Below the pieces are notes generated by a model. It was given only the letters and a program-made list of their open reading frames with translations, had not been told where the DNA came from and ran no database searches. Position numbers and translations under genes: made by a program. Shown piece by piece: positions 15,266 through 21,215 of a stretch of DNA of 63,441 nucleotides. This DNA comes from a virus, in the IMG/VR virus record IMGVR_UViG_3300035703_000091, positions 1-63,441 of that record. One strand, written 5' to 3'. How positions within the stretch are numbered: the stretch's first letter is position 1; each line of letters begins with the position of its first letter.

Positions 15266-15310
15266 TGGAGCGGGCGAAGGGAATCGAACCCTCGACATAC
15301 AGCTTGGGAA
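15266..15310 (-). other. attP: attP core: 3' half of tRNA-Gly(CCC)
   Basis: Read on the minus strand, these 45 bases are the 3' part of a tRNA-Gly gene: TTCCCAA of the anticodon loop (anticodon CCC), then the T-arm GAGGG TTCGATT CCCTT, the acceptor strand CGCCCGC and TCCA. No D-arm or 5' acceptor strand precedes it, so it is not a functional tRNA. Phages that integrate in tRNA genes carry such a 3' half to restore the gene. It lies between arm-type repeats and 1.9 kb from the integrase. Confidence 0.8.
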
Positions 15311-15361
15311 ATCTTACGTCTGGAAGGAATCGCAAGGACTTACGGTGTAAACTTGGCCGAT

Positions 15362-16093
15362 CTAAGCCCTTGGAGACGCTAGGGTCGGCCGCGGCGCTGT
15401 AAAACTGTGCGGCCAGGCCGGGTAGGATATATCCGGCACAAATCGGTTGTTCTTCTTCCGGTTTTCGTCCGCCGTGATGATCCTCAGATTCCAAGGAACG
15501 TGAAGGCCGCAGACCTCTCGACCTAGTAGTGGGATCATGTGGTCGACGTGATGGCGCACGCCGGTTGCCTCGGTCAGGATGCGGGCCTCATCGTAGATCG
15601 CGATGATCTGAGCCCTTTGAATGTCGCTCAGAGGCAGCGTTTGGCGGATGATCGCTTGCTGAGATCGCTTTTTCATGCGGCGCCGAGCCAGTCGCACGGA
15701 GTCGGCGTTTTGGGCTGCATAGTTCCGCTGGTAGGCCCTAGCCTCCTCTCGAGTCCTTTCGCGGTGGTCCATCTTCACCCGCATCCAGGTCTCAGGATTT
15801 TCCGCTCGCCACTTGCGACACCGCGCTCGATCACATGAACGGCATAGCGTCGAGCGCCCGTCCTTCGCCTTGCGATTTACAGTGTAGGCGCTCAAAGGGT
15901 GCTCTGCACGGCACCTCGAGCACATCTTCGTCGGCTCCGGTGCCGGGGGCGGTGGCTGCGACCTTATTTTGGCCCGCCGCGCTCTTTGGTAGTCAGCAAA
16001 GCATCTCTTGCAATACGGCCCCGCCGCGCCGGCTCTGACCGTAAACGCCTCAACCGGCTTCTCTTCGCCGCATCTGCTGCACAGCTTCAGCAT
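15362..16093 (-). CDS. HNH homing-type endonuclease with N-terminal zinc ribbons
   Basis: A 243-aa protein. Two zinc-ribbon modules, each with two CxxC pairs (CSRCGEEKP...CKRC and CSRCRAEHP...CRSC), precede a basic helical linker and a C-terminal HNH nuclease core (VRHHVDHMIPLLG, then NLRIITADENRKKNN). This is the layout of free-standing phage HNH endonucleases that cut DNA and spread by homing. Its ATG is 8 bases after the intrinsic terminator of the giant RNA and has no ribosome site of its own, so it may depend on readthrough. The last codons overlap an attP arm-like repeat. Confidence 0.8.
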   Translation of the reverse strand: MLKLCSRCGEEKPVEAFTVRAGAAGPYCKRCFADYQRARRAKIRSQPPPPAPEPTKMCSRCRAEHPLSAYTVNRKAKDGRSTLCRSCDRARCRKWRAENPETWMRVKMDHRERTREEARAYQRNYAAQNADSVRLARRRMKKRSQQAIIRQTLPLSDIQRAQIIAIYDEARILTEATGVRHHVDHMIPLLGREVCGLHVPWNLRIITADENRKKNNRFVPDISYPAWPHSFTAPRPTLASPRA

Positions 16094-16097
16094 CCAT

Positions 16098-16905
16098 AAA
16101 TAGGAAACGCCCCCGATCCGAAGACCGAGGGCGTTGGGTCCGCGTGACCGATCGCGCTATCAGATCGGCTCGCCGCCGAAACGGCGGATTCCGGCCGACC
16201 ATCACTCCCATCCATTTCTACCCCGCCTCCGGGTGGCGGCCGCGCCCAAGGGGCAACCGCCGTCTTTCCGGCTGTCATCGGTTTGCCCTTTCGGGCCGTC
16301 GCCATCGGTCGCTACCCGGCTCTCGACCGGACGAGTCTAGGCTACATGGGGCACCCAACCGAAACCCGCGCCTGGCTCCCCGGCCCGGCTTGCACGGGCG
16401 GCCGGCGTCACCACCGGGCGGGGTTCTCGTGTGGCCCGAAGGCCGAAACTGGCCGGGATCACGCGGGTCCGTCTTCAACGGCCGCCACCCCGACTGCGCT
16501 TGGCCTTCGCGCAGCACCGTCTTTCCGGCTGTCCGCTTGGTGGCGGAATCGGTATCCGCCTTTCGCCGGGAGCCGGCGTCCCATTTTCCGCCCTGGGAAC
16601 GGGGTGGACCCTATAACGCTCGGCCCCTGCTTACGACCGCTGGCCCCCGGATTTTGTGATCTACCGGGCGGCGGTTGGTCGAAACTTACGGGGAGGAAAA
16701 GTCGGGCGTCCCTGACCACCTCCCCTGCGGGCCCTGTCACACCGGGCGTCCCGGCAGCGCAGCAGCCCGAATAGTCCGCAGACATCGCACTCTCCGGGGC
16801 CTGCGAGCCCGTCAATCAGGGCGGAGAAGCCCCGGTGCTTGCGCCGTTCTCTCTCGGCCGTCGACCCAACGACGCGGGGTCTGCGCTTACATTCGCCAGA
16901 ATGTG
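16098..16905 (-). ncRNA. Giant structured noncoding RNA candidate (about 800 nt)
   Basis: No reading frame here looks like a protein, yet the minus strand has a promoter (16912-16939), an intrinsic terminator (16106-16135) and many perfect stems. Examples, as plus coordinates: ACATTC/GAATGT 16889-16910; GACCC/GGGTC 16863-16881; CCGGGGC/GCCCCGG 16794-16835 enclosing GCCC/GGGC 16807-16822; CCGGG/CCCGG 16742-16754; GGGGAGG/CCTCCCC 16690-16725; GCCGG/CCGGC 16565-16577; CTGCGC/GCGCAG 16494-16514; GGCC-UUCG-GGCC 16433-16444; GCCC-GAAA-GGGC 16285-16296; CCGCCG/CGGCGG 16173-16187; CCGATC/GATCGG 16148-16168. A 9-base pairing joins 16863-16871 with 16132-16140, near the two ends. A 17-nt block repeats at 16260-16276 and 16517-16533. 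Size and phage context recall GOLLD and ROOL RNAs; homology to either is untested. Confidence 0.75.
16102..16135 (-). terminator. Intrinsic terminator of the giant RNA
   Basis: On the minus strand AACGCCC (16129-16135) and GGGCGTT (16106-16112) form a 7-bp stem with inner pairs, followed by TTTCCTATTT. The U-tract is imperfect, so some readthrough into the HNH gene is likely. Its 5' arm overlaps the sequence that can pair with the 5' end of the RNA. Confidence 0.75.
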
Positions 16906-16911
16906 AATGTG

Positions 16912-16939
16912 ACCATACAGGCGTTTATTCCTGCGTCAA
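16912..16939 (-). promoter_or_regulatory. Promoter and operator core of the giant RNA
   Basis: Minus-strand TTGACG (16934-16939), a 16-base spacer with AGGAATAAA, and TATGGT (16912-16917). The promoter at 58333-58360 has the same -35, -10, spacing and AGGAAT. CAGG/CCTG symmetry lies in the spacer. The inferred transcript start is about 16905. Confidence 0.75.
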
Positions 16940-17082
16940 GTGATTTTTTTCTTAGGAGGGTGTCGCCCCGACCTACACGCGCGAGAGACCAATCAGCACG
17001 GAGAGGATGCGGGCCTGCCGGTGGCCGAGGCGACGCCGAACCATAGCCCGCTCACGCGATCCGCGAGGACGGGTGTGGTGGC

Positions 17083-17394
17083 CTACTCGACTTCGTGCTT
17101 CCAGCCGCGGGCGTGGGCGACTTCGTGGCAGGCGATTTGCGCGAAGACCTCGTCGCGGAAGACACACGGGTCGGGCAGGATCACGAAGCCGTCGACATAG
17201 CAGCCGACGATCATGTTGCTGGCCCGGCCGCCGATCTGTCGGCAGGCGGCGTCGATCAGATGGGCGGGGACCACGATCAGGCCCATGGCGATCGGCGGGC
17301 CGCCCACGAACTCGGCCGGCGGGCGCGTGACGAAGTCGGGCGCCGAGGCGGAGACGGTCATGGCCATCGCGGCCGAGAGAGCCAGCTTCATCAT
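17083..17394 (-). CDS. Secreted HExxH zinc metallopeptidase-like protein
   Basis: A 103-aa protein with a signal peptide (MKLALSAAMAMTVSASA, cleavage near residue 18) and a C-terminal ACHEVAHARGW motif, the HExxH zinc-binding signature; further cysteines (GCYV, DPCVF, IACHE, DAACR) could form disulfides in the periplasm. It is too short for a standard peptidase domain. It could be expressed from the lysogen to act on an envelope target, but that is inference. The leader of about 170 nt contains a 12-bp hairpin. Confidence 0.6.
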   Translation of the reverse strand: MMKLALSAAMAMTVSASAPDFVTRPPAEFVGGPPIAMGLIVVPAHLIDAACRQIGGRASNMIVGCYVDGFVILPDPCVFRDEVFAQIACHEVAHARGWKHEVE

Positions 17395-17453
17395 GGGTCG
17401 AGGCTGACACGAGACGGGCCGAGGTGCGCGGTCGGTCGGATGGCCGAAACGAC

Positions 17454-17487
17454 AACGGCCGCGCCCTGGGTCAATGGCGCGGCCGTT
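17454..17487 (-). promoter_or_regulatory. 12-bp perfect hairpin in the metallopeptidase leader
   Basis: AACGGCCGCGCC (17454-17465) and GGCGCGGCCGTT (17476-17487) are exact reverse complements with a 10-base loop. No T-run follows on either strand, so it is not a standard intrinsic terminator. It lies between the promoter at 17571-17598 and the start at 17394 and could stabilise the leader, attenuate transcription or bind a protein. Confidence 0.55.
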
Positions 17488-17570
17488 CAGATCACATGAG
17501 CAGTCGGGACGGGTCAGCGCATCGTGGTCGCTCCTGGGGTTGAGGGGTTCAGTCCTCTGCGAGAGCCCCC

Positions 17571-17630
17571 ATCATGCCTGATTATTTTCCTGCGTCAAGC
17601 CTTGACGATAGGAAAGAAGTCGCACATGGA
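17571..17630. promoter_or_regulatory. Back-to-back divergent promoters
   Basis: Minus strand: TTGACG (17593-17598), 16 bases, CATGAT (17571-17576). Plus strand: TTGACG at 17602-17607, 17 bases, CATGGA at 17625-17630. The two -35 boxes form the palindrome CGTCAAG-C-CTTGACG (17593-17607). Each spacer carries an AGGAAA version of the operator core. One regulator dimer could control both directions. Confidence 0.65.
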
Positions 17631-17658
17631 GGGGGTGCTCACAGCACAGGAGAGAGGC

Positions 17659-17850
17659 ATGGTGCGCGTCAATCTTCAGGAGGTTTCACCTTCGGGCGGT
17701 TACGATAAGGTTCACGAGATGGCCGCAGTTCCGCGAGAGGGGGAGAACATTTTCATCGGAGAAGACGGCGACGTGGCCTCCGGCACGGTGTGCCGCGTCC
17801 TCTGGACTGTCGGCTACAGCAAATACGACGTGCAGGTCAGGTTCCGATGA
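17659..17850 (+). CDS. Hypothetical protein
   Basis: A 63-aa protein (MVRVNLQEVSPSGGYDKVHEM...) preceded by AGGAGAG at a good distance. The frame is open upstream, but that part overlaps the promoter, so ATG 17659 is preferred. The C-terminal VCRVLWTVGYSKYDVQVRF looks beta-rich. Function unknown. Confidence 0.55.
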   Translation: MVRVNLQEVSPSGGYDKVHEMAAVPREGENIFIGEDGDVASGTVCRVLWTVGYSKYDVQVRFR

Positions 17851-18035
17851 ACCTCACCATCCAGCAGATCGACTTCCTTCTTAGCCTCATGGGCGTGGGG
17901 AAGGAATCTGGCATCCGCCCTGGCGGCAACTTCACCGCCCTTCAGGCCCTCAACCTTCAACGGACCCTCGAGCATGAGCGCGACCTTCTCTCTCCGAAAC
18001 CGAATGCTGCTGGAAACCCAGCTAACTCAGCCTGA
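17847..18035 (+). CDS. Hypothetical protein
   Basis: A 62-aa protein (MNLTIQQIDFLLSLMGVGKES...) coupled to the previous stop by ATGA. A hydrophobic helix at residues 4-17 is followed by a polar tail. No family is recognised. Confidence 0.5.
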   Translation: MNLTIQQIDFLLSLMGVGKESGIRPGGNFTALQALNLQRTLEHERDLLSPKPNAAGNPANSA

Positions 18036-18228
18036 GCGGCTTCAACTGCTCGCCCTGCACGTCCCAGGGCAGCACGAGGCGCTCAACAAGGCGCTGGACG
18101 CGGCTCGAGAGGAAGGGCGGCTCGCGGAGGTCCATCGCGTCGCCAACGAGAAGCACGTCCGCCTCTATGGGCGGCCGCTGGGCGACTTCGATCTACCGCA
18201 GCCCCAGCCTGCCTACACCGGCGGGTGA
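17974..18228 (+). CDS. Hypothetical helical protein
   Basis: An 84-aa frame overlapping the previous gene by 62 bases; ATG at 18004 (MLLETQL) is an equally possible start. The body is helical (LQLLALHVPGQHEALNKALDAAREEGRLAEVHRV). Its end overlaps the convergent phosphoesterase gene by 36 bases. Reality is likely but start uncertain. Confidence 0.4.
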   Translation: MSATFSLRNRMLLETQLTQPERLQLLALHVPGQHEALNKALDAAREEGRLAEVHRVANEKHVRLYGRPLGDFDLPQPQPAYTGG

Positions 18229-19404
18229 AGGCTCGTCGAACACGCCCAGCATCTCGGGTCGGGTTGTCCGCCGATCGACCTCGCCATAGTCGTCGTGGTA
18301 CGTCACCATCATGCAGCCGCGGCGGCTGACCAGGCCCTTCGACATGGCATAGTCGTCGGAGGGCGCGAGAGACGGGTGCTGGGTCGCGAGAAGCCCGTCC
18401 TTCTCCTTCTCGTGTATATGGTGCTGGTGGCCGGCGTGCGCGTAGGCGTACTCGGCCTGACCCCACATCGAGCGGAACATGGCGGCGAACTTCCCGGCCA
18501 GTTCGGTCAGCTTCGAGCCTTGGCCGTGGTGGATGCAGAGCATCACCTTCCCGAACAGCAAGGCGTAGTAGGGCGCGCGGGACTGCACGACCTTCAGGCG
18601 GGGTTCGTCGCGGTAAACCCGCGCGATCATCTTCGGCACCCACAGGGCGCCGAACTCATCGTGGTTGCCGGCCGCCCAGACGAGATGGACCTCCTCGTGC
18701 GTCTCGAGCGCGCGATCGACGGCGTAGAACGCCAGGTCCAGGACCGCGTCGATCATGTCCATCGCGTCGCCGTCCGCGTTCAGGACGTGCTTGCTGCGCG
18801 GCGTGACGGGCTTCAGGCTGTCGTAGTGGGCGGCGTCGCCGCCGAAGCAGAGGACCAGGCGCTTCGCCTTCGGGGCCCGCGCGAAGGCGTCTTCGATACT
18901 GGCCCGCACCGTCCGCGTCGCGATCTCGATGTTCCACCGACCGGCGGGATCGTCCGACGAGATGCTCTCGCCGATGTGCAGGTCGAACAGGCCGAGGAAG
19001 TTGGTCAGCGCCGATGCCCTCGCATCGGTTGATGGCGCTGGGGTCGGGGCGAATCGGGGGAAGTCTTTCAGGCGCTCTTCGCAGCGCGCCACCGCCGCCT
19101 CGATGTCAAACCCGTCTGGGTGCTGGCGCTCCCAGGTTCGCTCGACCTCGCCCAGGGCGTTGCGCTGGACCGTGACCTTCCCCATGCGGTTGCCGGGAGC
19201 AACGCCGCTGGTGAAGTGGCCGGGCGCGATGCCTTGTTTCGCCGCTCGCTTCTTCAGCTTGTCCAGCGCGTCCGAGATGTTGCTCGGAGAGCAGTCTAGG
19301 GCCTCGGCCGCGGCGCGGTGCGTGCCGTGCTGCTCCAAGGCCGCGACGATGCGCTTCTCGCGGTCGGTCGCGACCTCGAGAACGCGGGGATCAACGTGGC
19401 TCAT
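18193..19404 (-). CDS. HTH-fused calcineurin-like metallophosphoesterase
   Basis: A 403-aa protein. The first 60 residues form a helix-turn-helix (HRAAAEALDCSPSNISDALDKL). The rest carries the metallophosphoesterase motifs LFDLHIG (DxH), FGGDAAHYD (GDxxH-like), AGNHDE (GNHD) and a late AGHQHHIH (GHxH). These coordinate two metals for phosphodiester cleavage of nucleic acid or nucleotides. Similar HTH-fused enzymes are common at the ends of phage late operons, with unknown substrate. The ATG at 19402-19404 is four bases from the previous stop. Confidence 0.8.
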   Translation of the reverse strand: MSHVDPRVLEVATDREKRIVAALEQHGTHRAAAEALDCSPSNISDALDKLKKRAAKQGIAPGHFTSGVAPGNRMGKVTVQRNALGEVERTWERQHPDGFDIEAAVARCEERLKDFPRFAPTPAPSTDARASALTNFLGLFDLHIGESISSDDPAGRWNIEIATRTVRASIEDAFARAPKAKRLVLCFGGDAAHYDSLKPVTPRSKHVLNADGDAMDMIDAVLDLAFYAVDRALETHEEVHLVWAAGNHDEFGALWVPKMIARVYRDEPRLKVVQSRAPYYALLFGKVMLCIHHGQGSKLTELAGKFAAMFRSMWGQAEYAYAHAGHQHHIHEKEKDGLLATQHPSLAPSDDYAMSKGLVSRRGCMMVTYHDDYGEVDRRTTRPEMLGVFDEPSPAGVGRLGLR

Positions 19405-19408
19405 GAAC

Positions 19409-19756
19409 CTATTTCGACGTGGCGCGCGTGCGAGGCGCGGGGCGCATTTCGACCAGGCGATCCAGCCGGTCTGCGAGTCGGTTGAGGGCGTCGGCGACGC
19501 GATCCTCGGACTTCTGAAGCATCTCGATCGTGGCGAACTTGGCGACGACTTCCGTGCGGTAGGCGGCCAGTTCGGCATGAGCGGCAGCGACGGCGGCTTC
19601 GGCGCGGGCGTAGGCGGCGTCGGCGCGCTCCTGCGCGGCCTTAGCCATGGCGTGTGCGCTCTCGCCCTTGTAGCGGCCCACAGCCCAGCCGCCGTAGATG
19701 CCGACTGCCGTCAGGACGAGCATTCCGGCCGAGAAGACCCAACTCCACTCGCTCAT
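19409..19756 (-). CDS. Membrane-anchored coiled-coil protein of the lysis cassette
   Basis: A 115-aa protein with one N-terminal transmembrane helix (WVFSAGMLVLTAVGIYGGWAVG), an alanine-rich coiled coil (AYARAEAAVAAAHAELAAYR) and heptads through DRVADALNRLADRLDRL. It overlaps the Rz1-like gene by four bases. It may be a spanin accessory, a holin regulator or an inner-membrane structural protein. Confidence 0.6.
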   Translation of the reverse strand: MSEWSWVFSAGMLVLTAVGIYGGWAVGRYKGESAHAMAKAAQERADAAYARAEAAVAAAHAELAAYRTEVVAKFATIEMLQKSEDRVADALNRLADRLDRLVEMRPAPRTRATSK

Positions 19757-20043
19757 TCGCCCGACCCTCCGATCAGGTCGTAGCGCACGGCGTCGGCTCC
19801 GCGGGCCCGCAGCCTCTCAGCGCAGGTACGCCCCCAAGCCAGCGTGTCGACTTGGTACGCCTCGGCCCGGCCCTTGGTGGTTTCCTGGGCCGGCGGGGTG
19901 GGTTCAGGTCCGCACATGAAGTCAGCGAGCGTCCAAGCCGGTAGCGGACGGGGCGGCGTCGGAAGGCCGGGCTCCGGTCGGCTCGCGCATGAAGCGGTAA
20001 GCACCGTCAGAGTAGCGGTAAGGATCGTCAGCGCCGGGCGCAT
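19753..20043 (-). CDS. o-spanin (Rz1-like lipoprotein)
   Basis: A 96-aa lipoprotein: signal LTILTATLTVLTASC with the lipobox Cys near residue 19, then a proline-rich stretch (RPEPGLPTPPRPLP) typical of Rz1. Its 5' part overlaps the Rz-like gene by 122 bases in another frame, the classic Rz/Rz1 arrangement. It should sit in the outer membrane and pair with the i-spanin to fuse envelopes at lysis. It is longer than lambda Rz1. Confidence 0.8.
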   Translation of the reverse strand: MRPALTILTATLTVLTASCASRPEPGLPTPPRPLPAWTLADFMCGPEPTPPAQETTKGRAEAYQVDTLAWGRTCAERLRARGADAVRYDLIGGSGE

Positions 20044-20347
20044 TTTCGGCTTCCTGTTTCGCGGTTCCGGCCGCGTCCCGAATGGTCACGATGGTCTGCG
20101 TCTCGGCGGCTCGCGCCTTGGCGGTCTCGAGAGCGAGAGACACCTGCACGTTGTAGGCGTTCTTCCAGTCGGTCAGGGACGCTTCGGTGGCCTCGAGTTT
20201 CGTCTCGACCGCCTTGGTCTCCGCCGCGCGCTGGGCGCTCTGGTCGCGGTAGTGGTTGGCGGCGAACAGGGCGCCGGCCAGGGCGATCCACACCCAATGC
20301 CGCAGCAGGAAGCCGCCGACGATCTGCCCGAGTTTCAGCCAGGTCAT
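19922..20347 (-). CDS. i-spanin (Rz-like)
   Basis: A 141-aa protein with an N-terminal transmembrane helix (HWVWIALAGALFAANHY) and a long periplasmic coiled coil (AETKAVETKLEATEASLTDW and onward). Position after the holin-like gene and the overlapping lipoprotein gene identify it as the inner-membrane spanin subunit. The C-terminal 35 residues are disordered. Confidence 0.8.
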   Translation of the reverse strand: MTWLKLGQIVGGFLLRHWVWIALAGALFAANHYRDQSAQRAAETKAVETKLEATEASLTDWKNAYNVQVSLALETAKARAAETQTIVTIRDAAGTAKQEAENAPGADDPYRYSDGAYRFMREPTGARPSDAAPSATGLDAR

Positions 20348-20646
20348 TTGTCGTCGTCCTCGAACGAGAGTTCGGCCGTGGCGTCGCCCTTGGTCAGTTT
20401 CACGCCCGACGCCTTACCCCAGGCTAGCGTGACCATCACCACCGCGACGATCGCCGTGGCCGCCAGACCCATCCACGTCACGCCGTGGATGCGGGCCAGC
20501 CAGACGGCTTCGCTGTCGGGGAACTGGCCGTAGGCGAGCCACGCCTGCACCATGCCGGCGGCGATGGACGCCATCACGCCACCGCCCAGCATCAGGGCGA
20601 AGCGGATCAGCGGTAGGGCCTTCAGGGCGGCGACGATCTTTTCCAT
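20344..20646 (-). CDS. Holin-like membrane protein
   Basis: A 100-aa protein starting at ATG 20644-20646, two bases after the endolysin stop. Two transmembrane helices are visible (FALMLGGGVMASIAAGMVQAW and MGLAATAIVAVVMVTLAW), and the C-terminus is acidic (AELSFEDDDK). Size, topology and position between endolysin and spanins fit a holin; sequence alone cannot prove pore formation. Confidence 0.65.
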   Translation of the reverse strand: MEKIVAALKALPLIRFALMLGGGVMASIAAGMVQAWLAYGQFPDSEAVWLARIHGVTWMGLAATAIVAVVMVTLAWGKASGVKLTKGDATAELSFEDDDK

Positions 20647-20648
20647 GG

Positions 20649-21158
20649 TCACGCCTGACTTTCGCCGGTCGGGACGCCGGCCGCGTTCAGCCAAATGCGG
20701 TTCGGCAGGGGCAGGTCGACGCCCCTCGGCCAAGTCATCGCAACCAGGCTGGTCTTGGGGATGCGGGTGATGCTGACGCGGTTGCCCTGGTTCCCACCCA
20801 AAATGTGAAGGTGGGTTCTGTCCTCACCGATATAGAAGCCGACGTGACCTCCGCCCTTGCGATCGAACACGCAGACGCAGCCGAGTCGGGGGTCGTTCAG
20901 AATGCGACCCCACTTGGGACTCGCCCACTCCTTCGCGCGCACGGCGATCTTGGGCGGCTCGATGCCGACCTTGAACATGCACCAGGCGACGAAGGTGCCG
21001 CACCAGGCGGTCTCGTCGGAAGTGACGCTGATGCCGAGGACGCGGGCGCCCATCTTGGCGATCCAGCCCATGATCGTCGGGTTGTGGCGCGGTCCCACAA
21101 CCTCTTGAACGCCCATGTTGCGGCGCGCTTCGGTCAGCCAAGCAGGTTCGATGGACAT
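20649..21158 (-). CDS. Endolysin, NlpC/P60-CHAP-like peptidase
   Basis: A 169-aa protein of the TIGR02594-like group. The catalytic Cys lies in TAWCGTFVAWCM near residue 52 and the His in GHVGFYIGE near 105. Such enzymes cleave peptide bonds of peptidoglycan. There is no signal peptide, so it depends on a holin. It begins the lysis block after the tail gene D. Confidence 0.8.
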   Translation of the reverse strand: MSIEPAWLTEARRNMGVQEVVGPRHNPTIMGWIAKMGARVLGISVTSDETAWCGTFVAWCMFKVGIEPPKIAVRAKEWASPKWGRILNDPRLGCVCVFDRKGGGHVGFYIGEDRTHLHILGGNQGNRVSITRIPKTSLVAMTWPRGVDLPLPNRIWLNAAGVPTGESQA

Positions 21159-21215
21159 GGCGTGATCTCCTTGATCGACACCATGCCTCGGGGTTCCCGT
21201 AACGCCGGGACGGGT

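Noticed and set aside
15266-15310. Functional tRNA-Gly gene
   Set aside because: Only the anticodon-loop-to-acceptor half is present; there is no D-arm or 5' acceptor strand, so it is an att site.
16144-16815. ORFs of 118-171 aa on both strands within the giant RNA
   Set aside because: Arg/Pro/Gly-biased composition without domain-like pattern, no ribosome sites, and several overlapping frames open at once, as expected from structured GC-rich sequence.
16098-16905. RNase P RNA, tmRNA or group I/II intron
   Set aside because: No tmRNA resume ORF or tRNA-like ends, no visible RNase P core sequences, and no interrupted gene that an intron would split.
16973-17082. Small Arg-rich ORF after the metallopeptidase
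   Set aside because: The 23-residue tail has no ribosome site or recognisable pattern.
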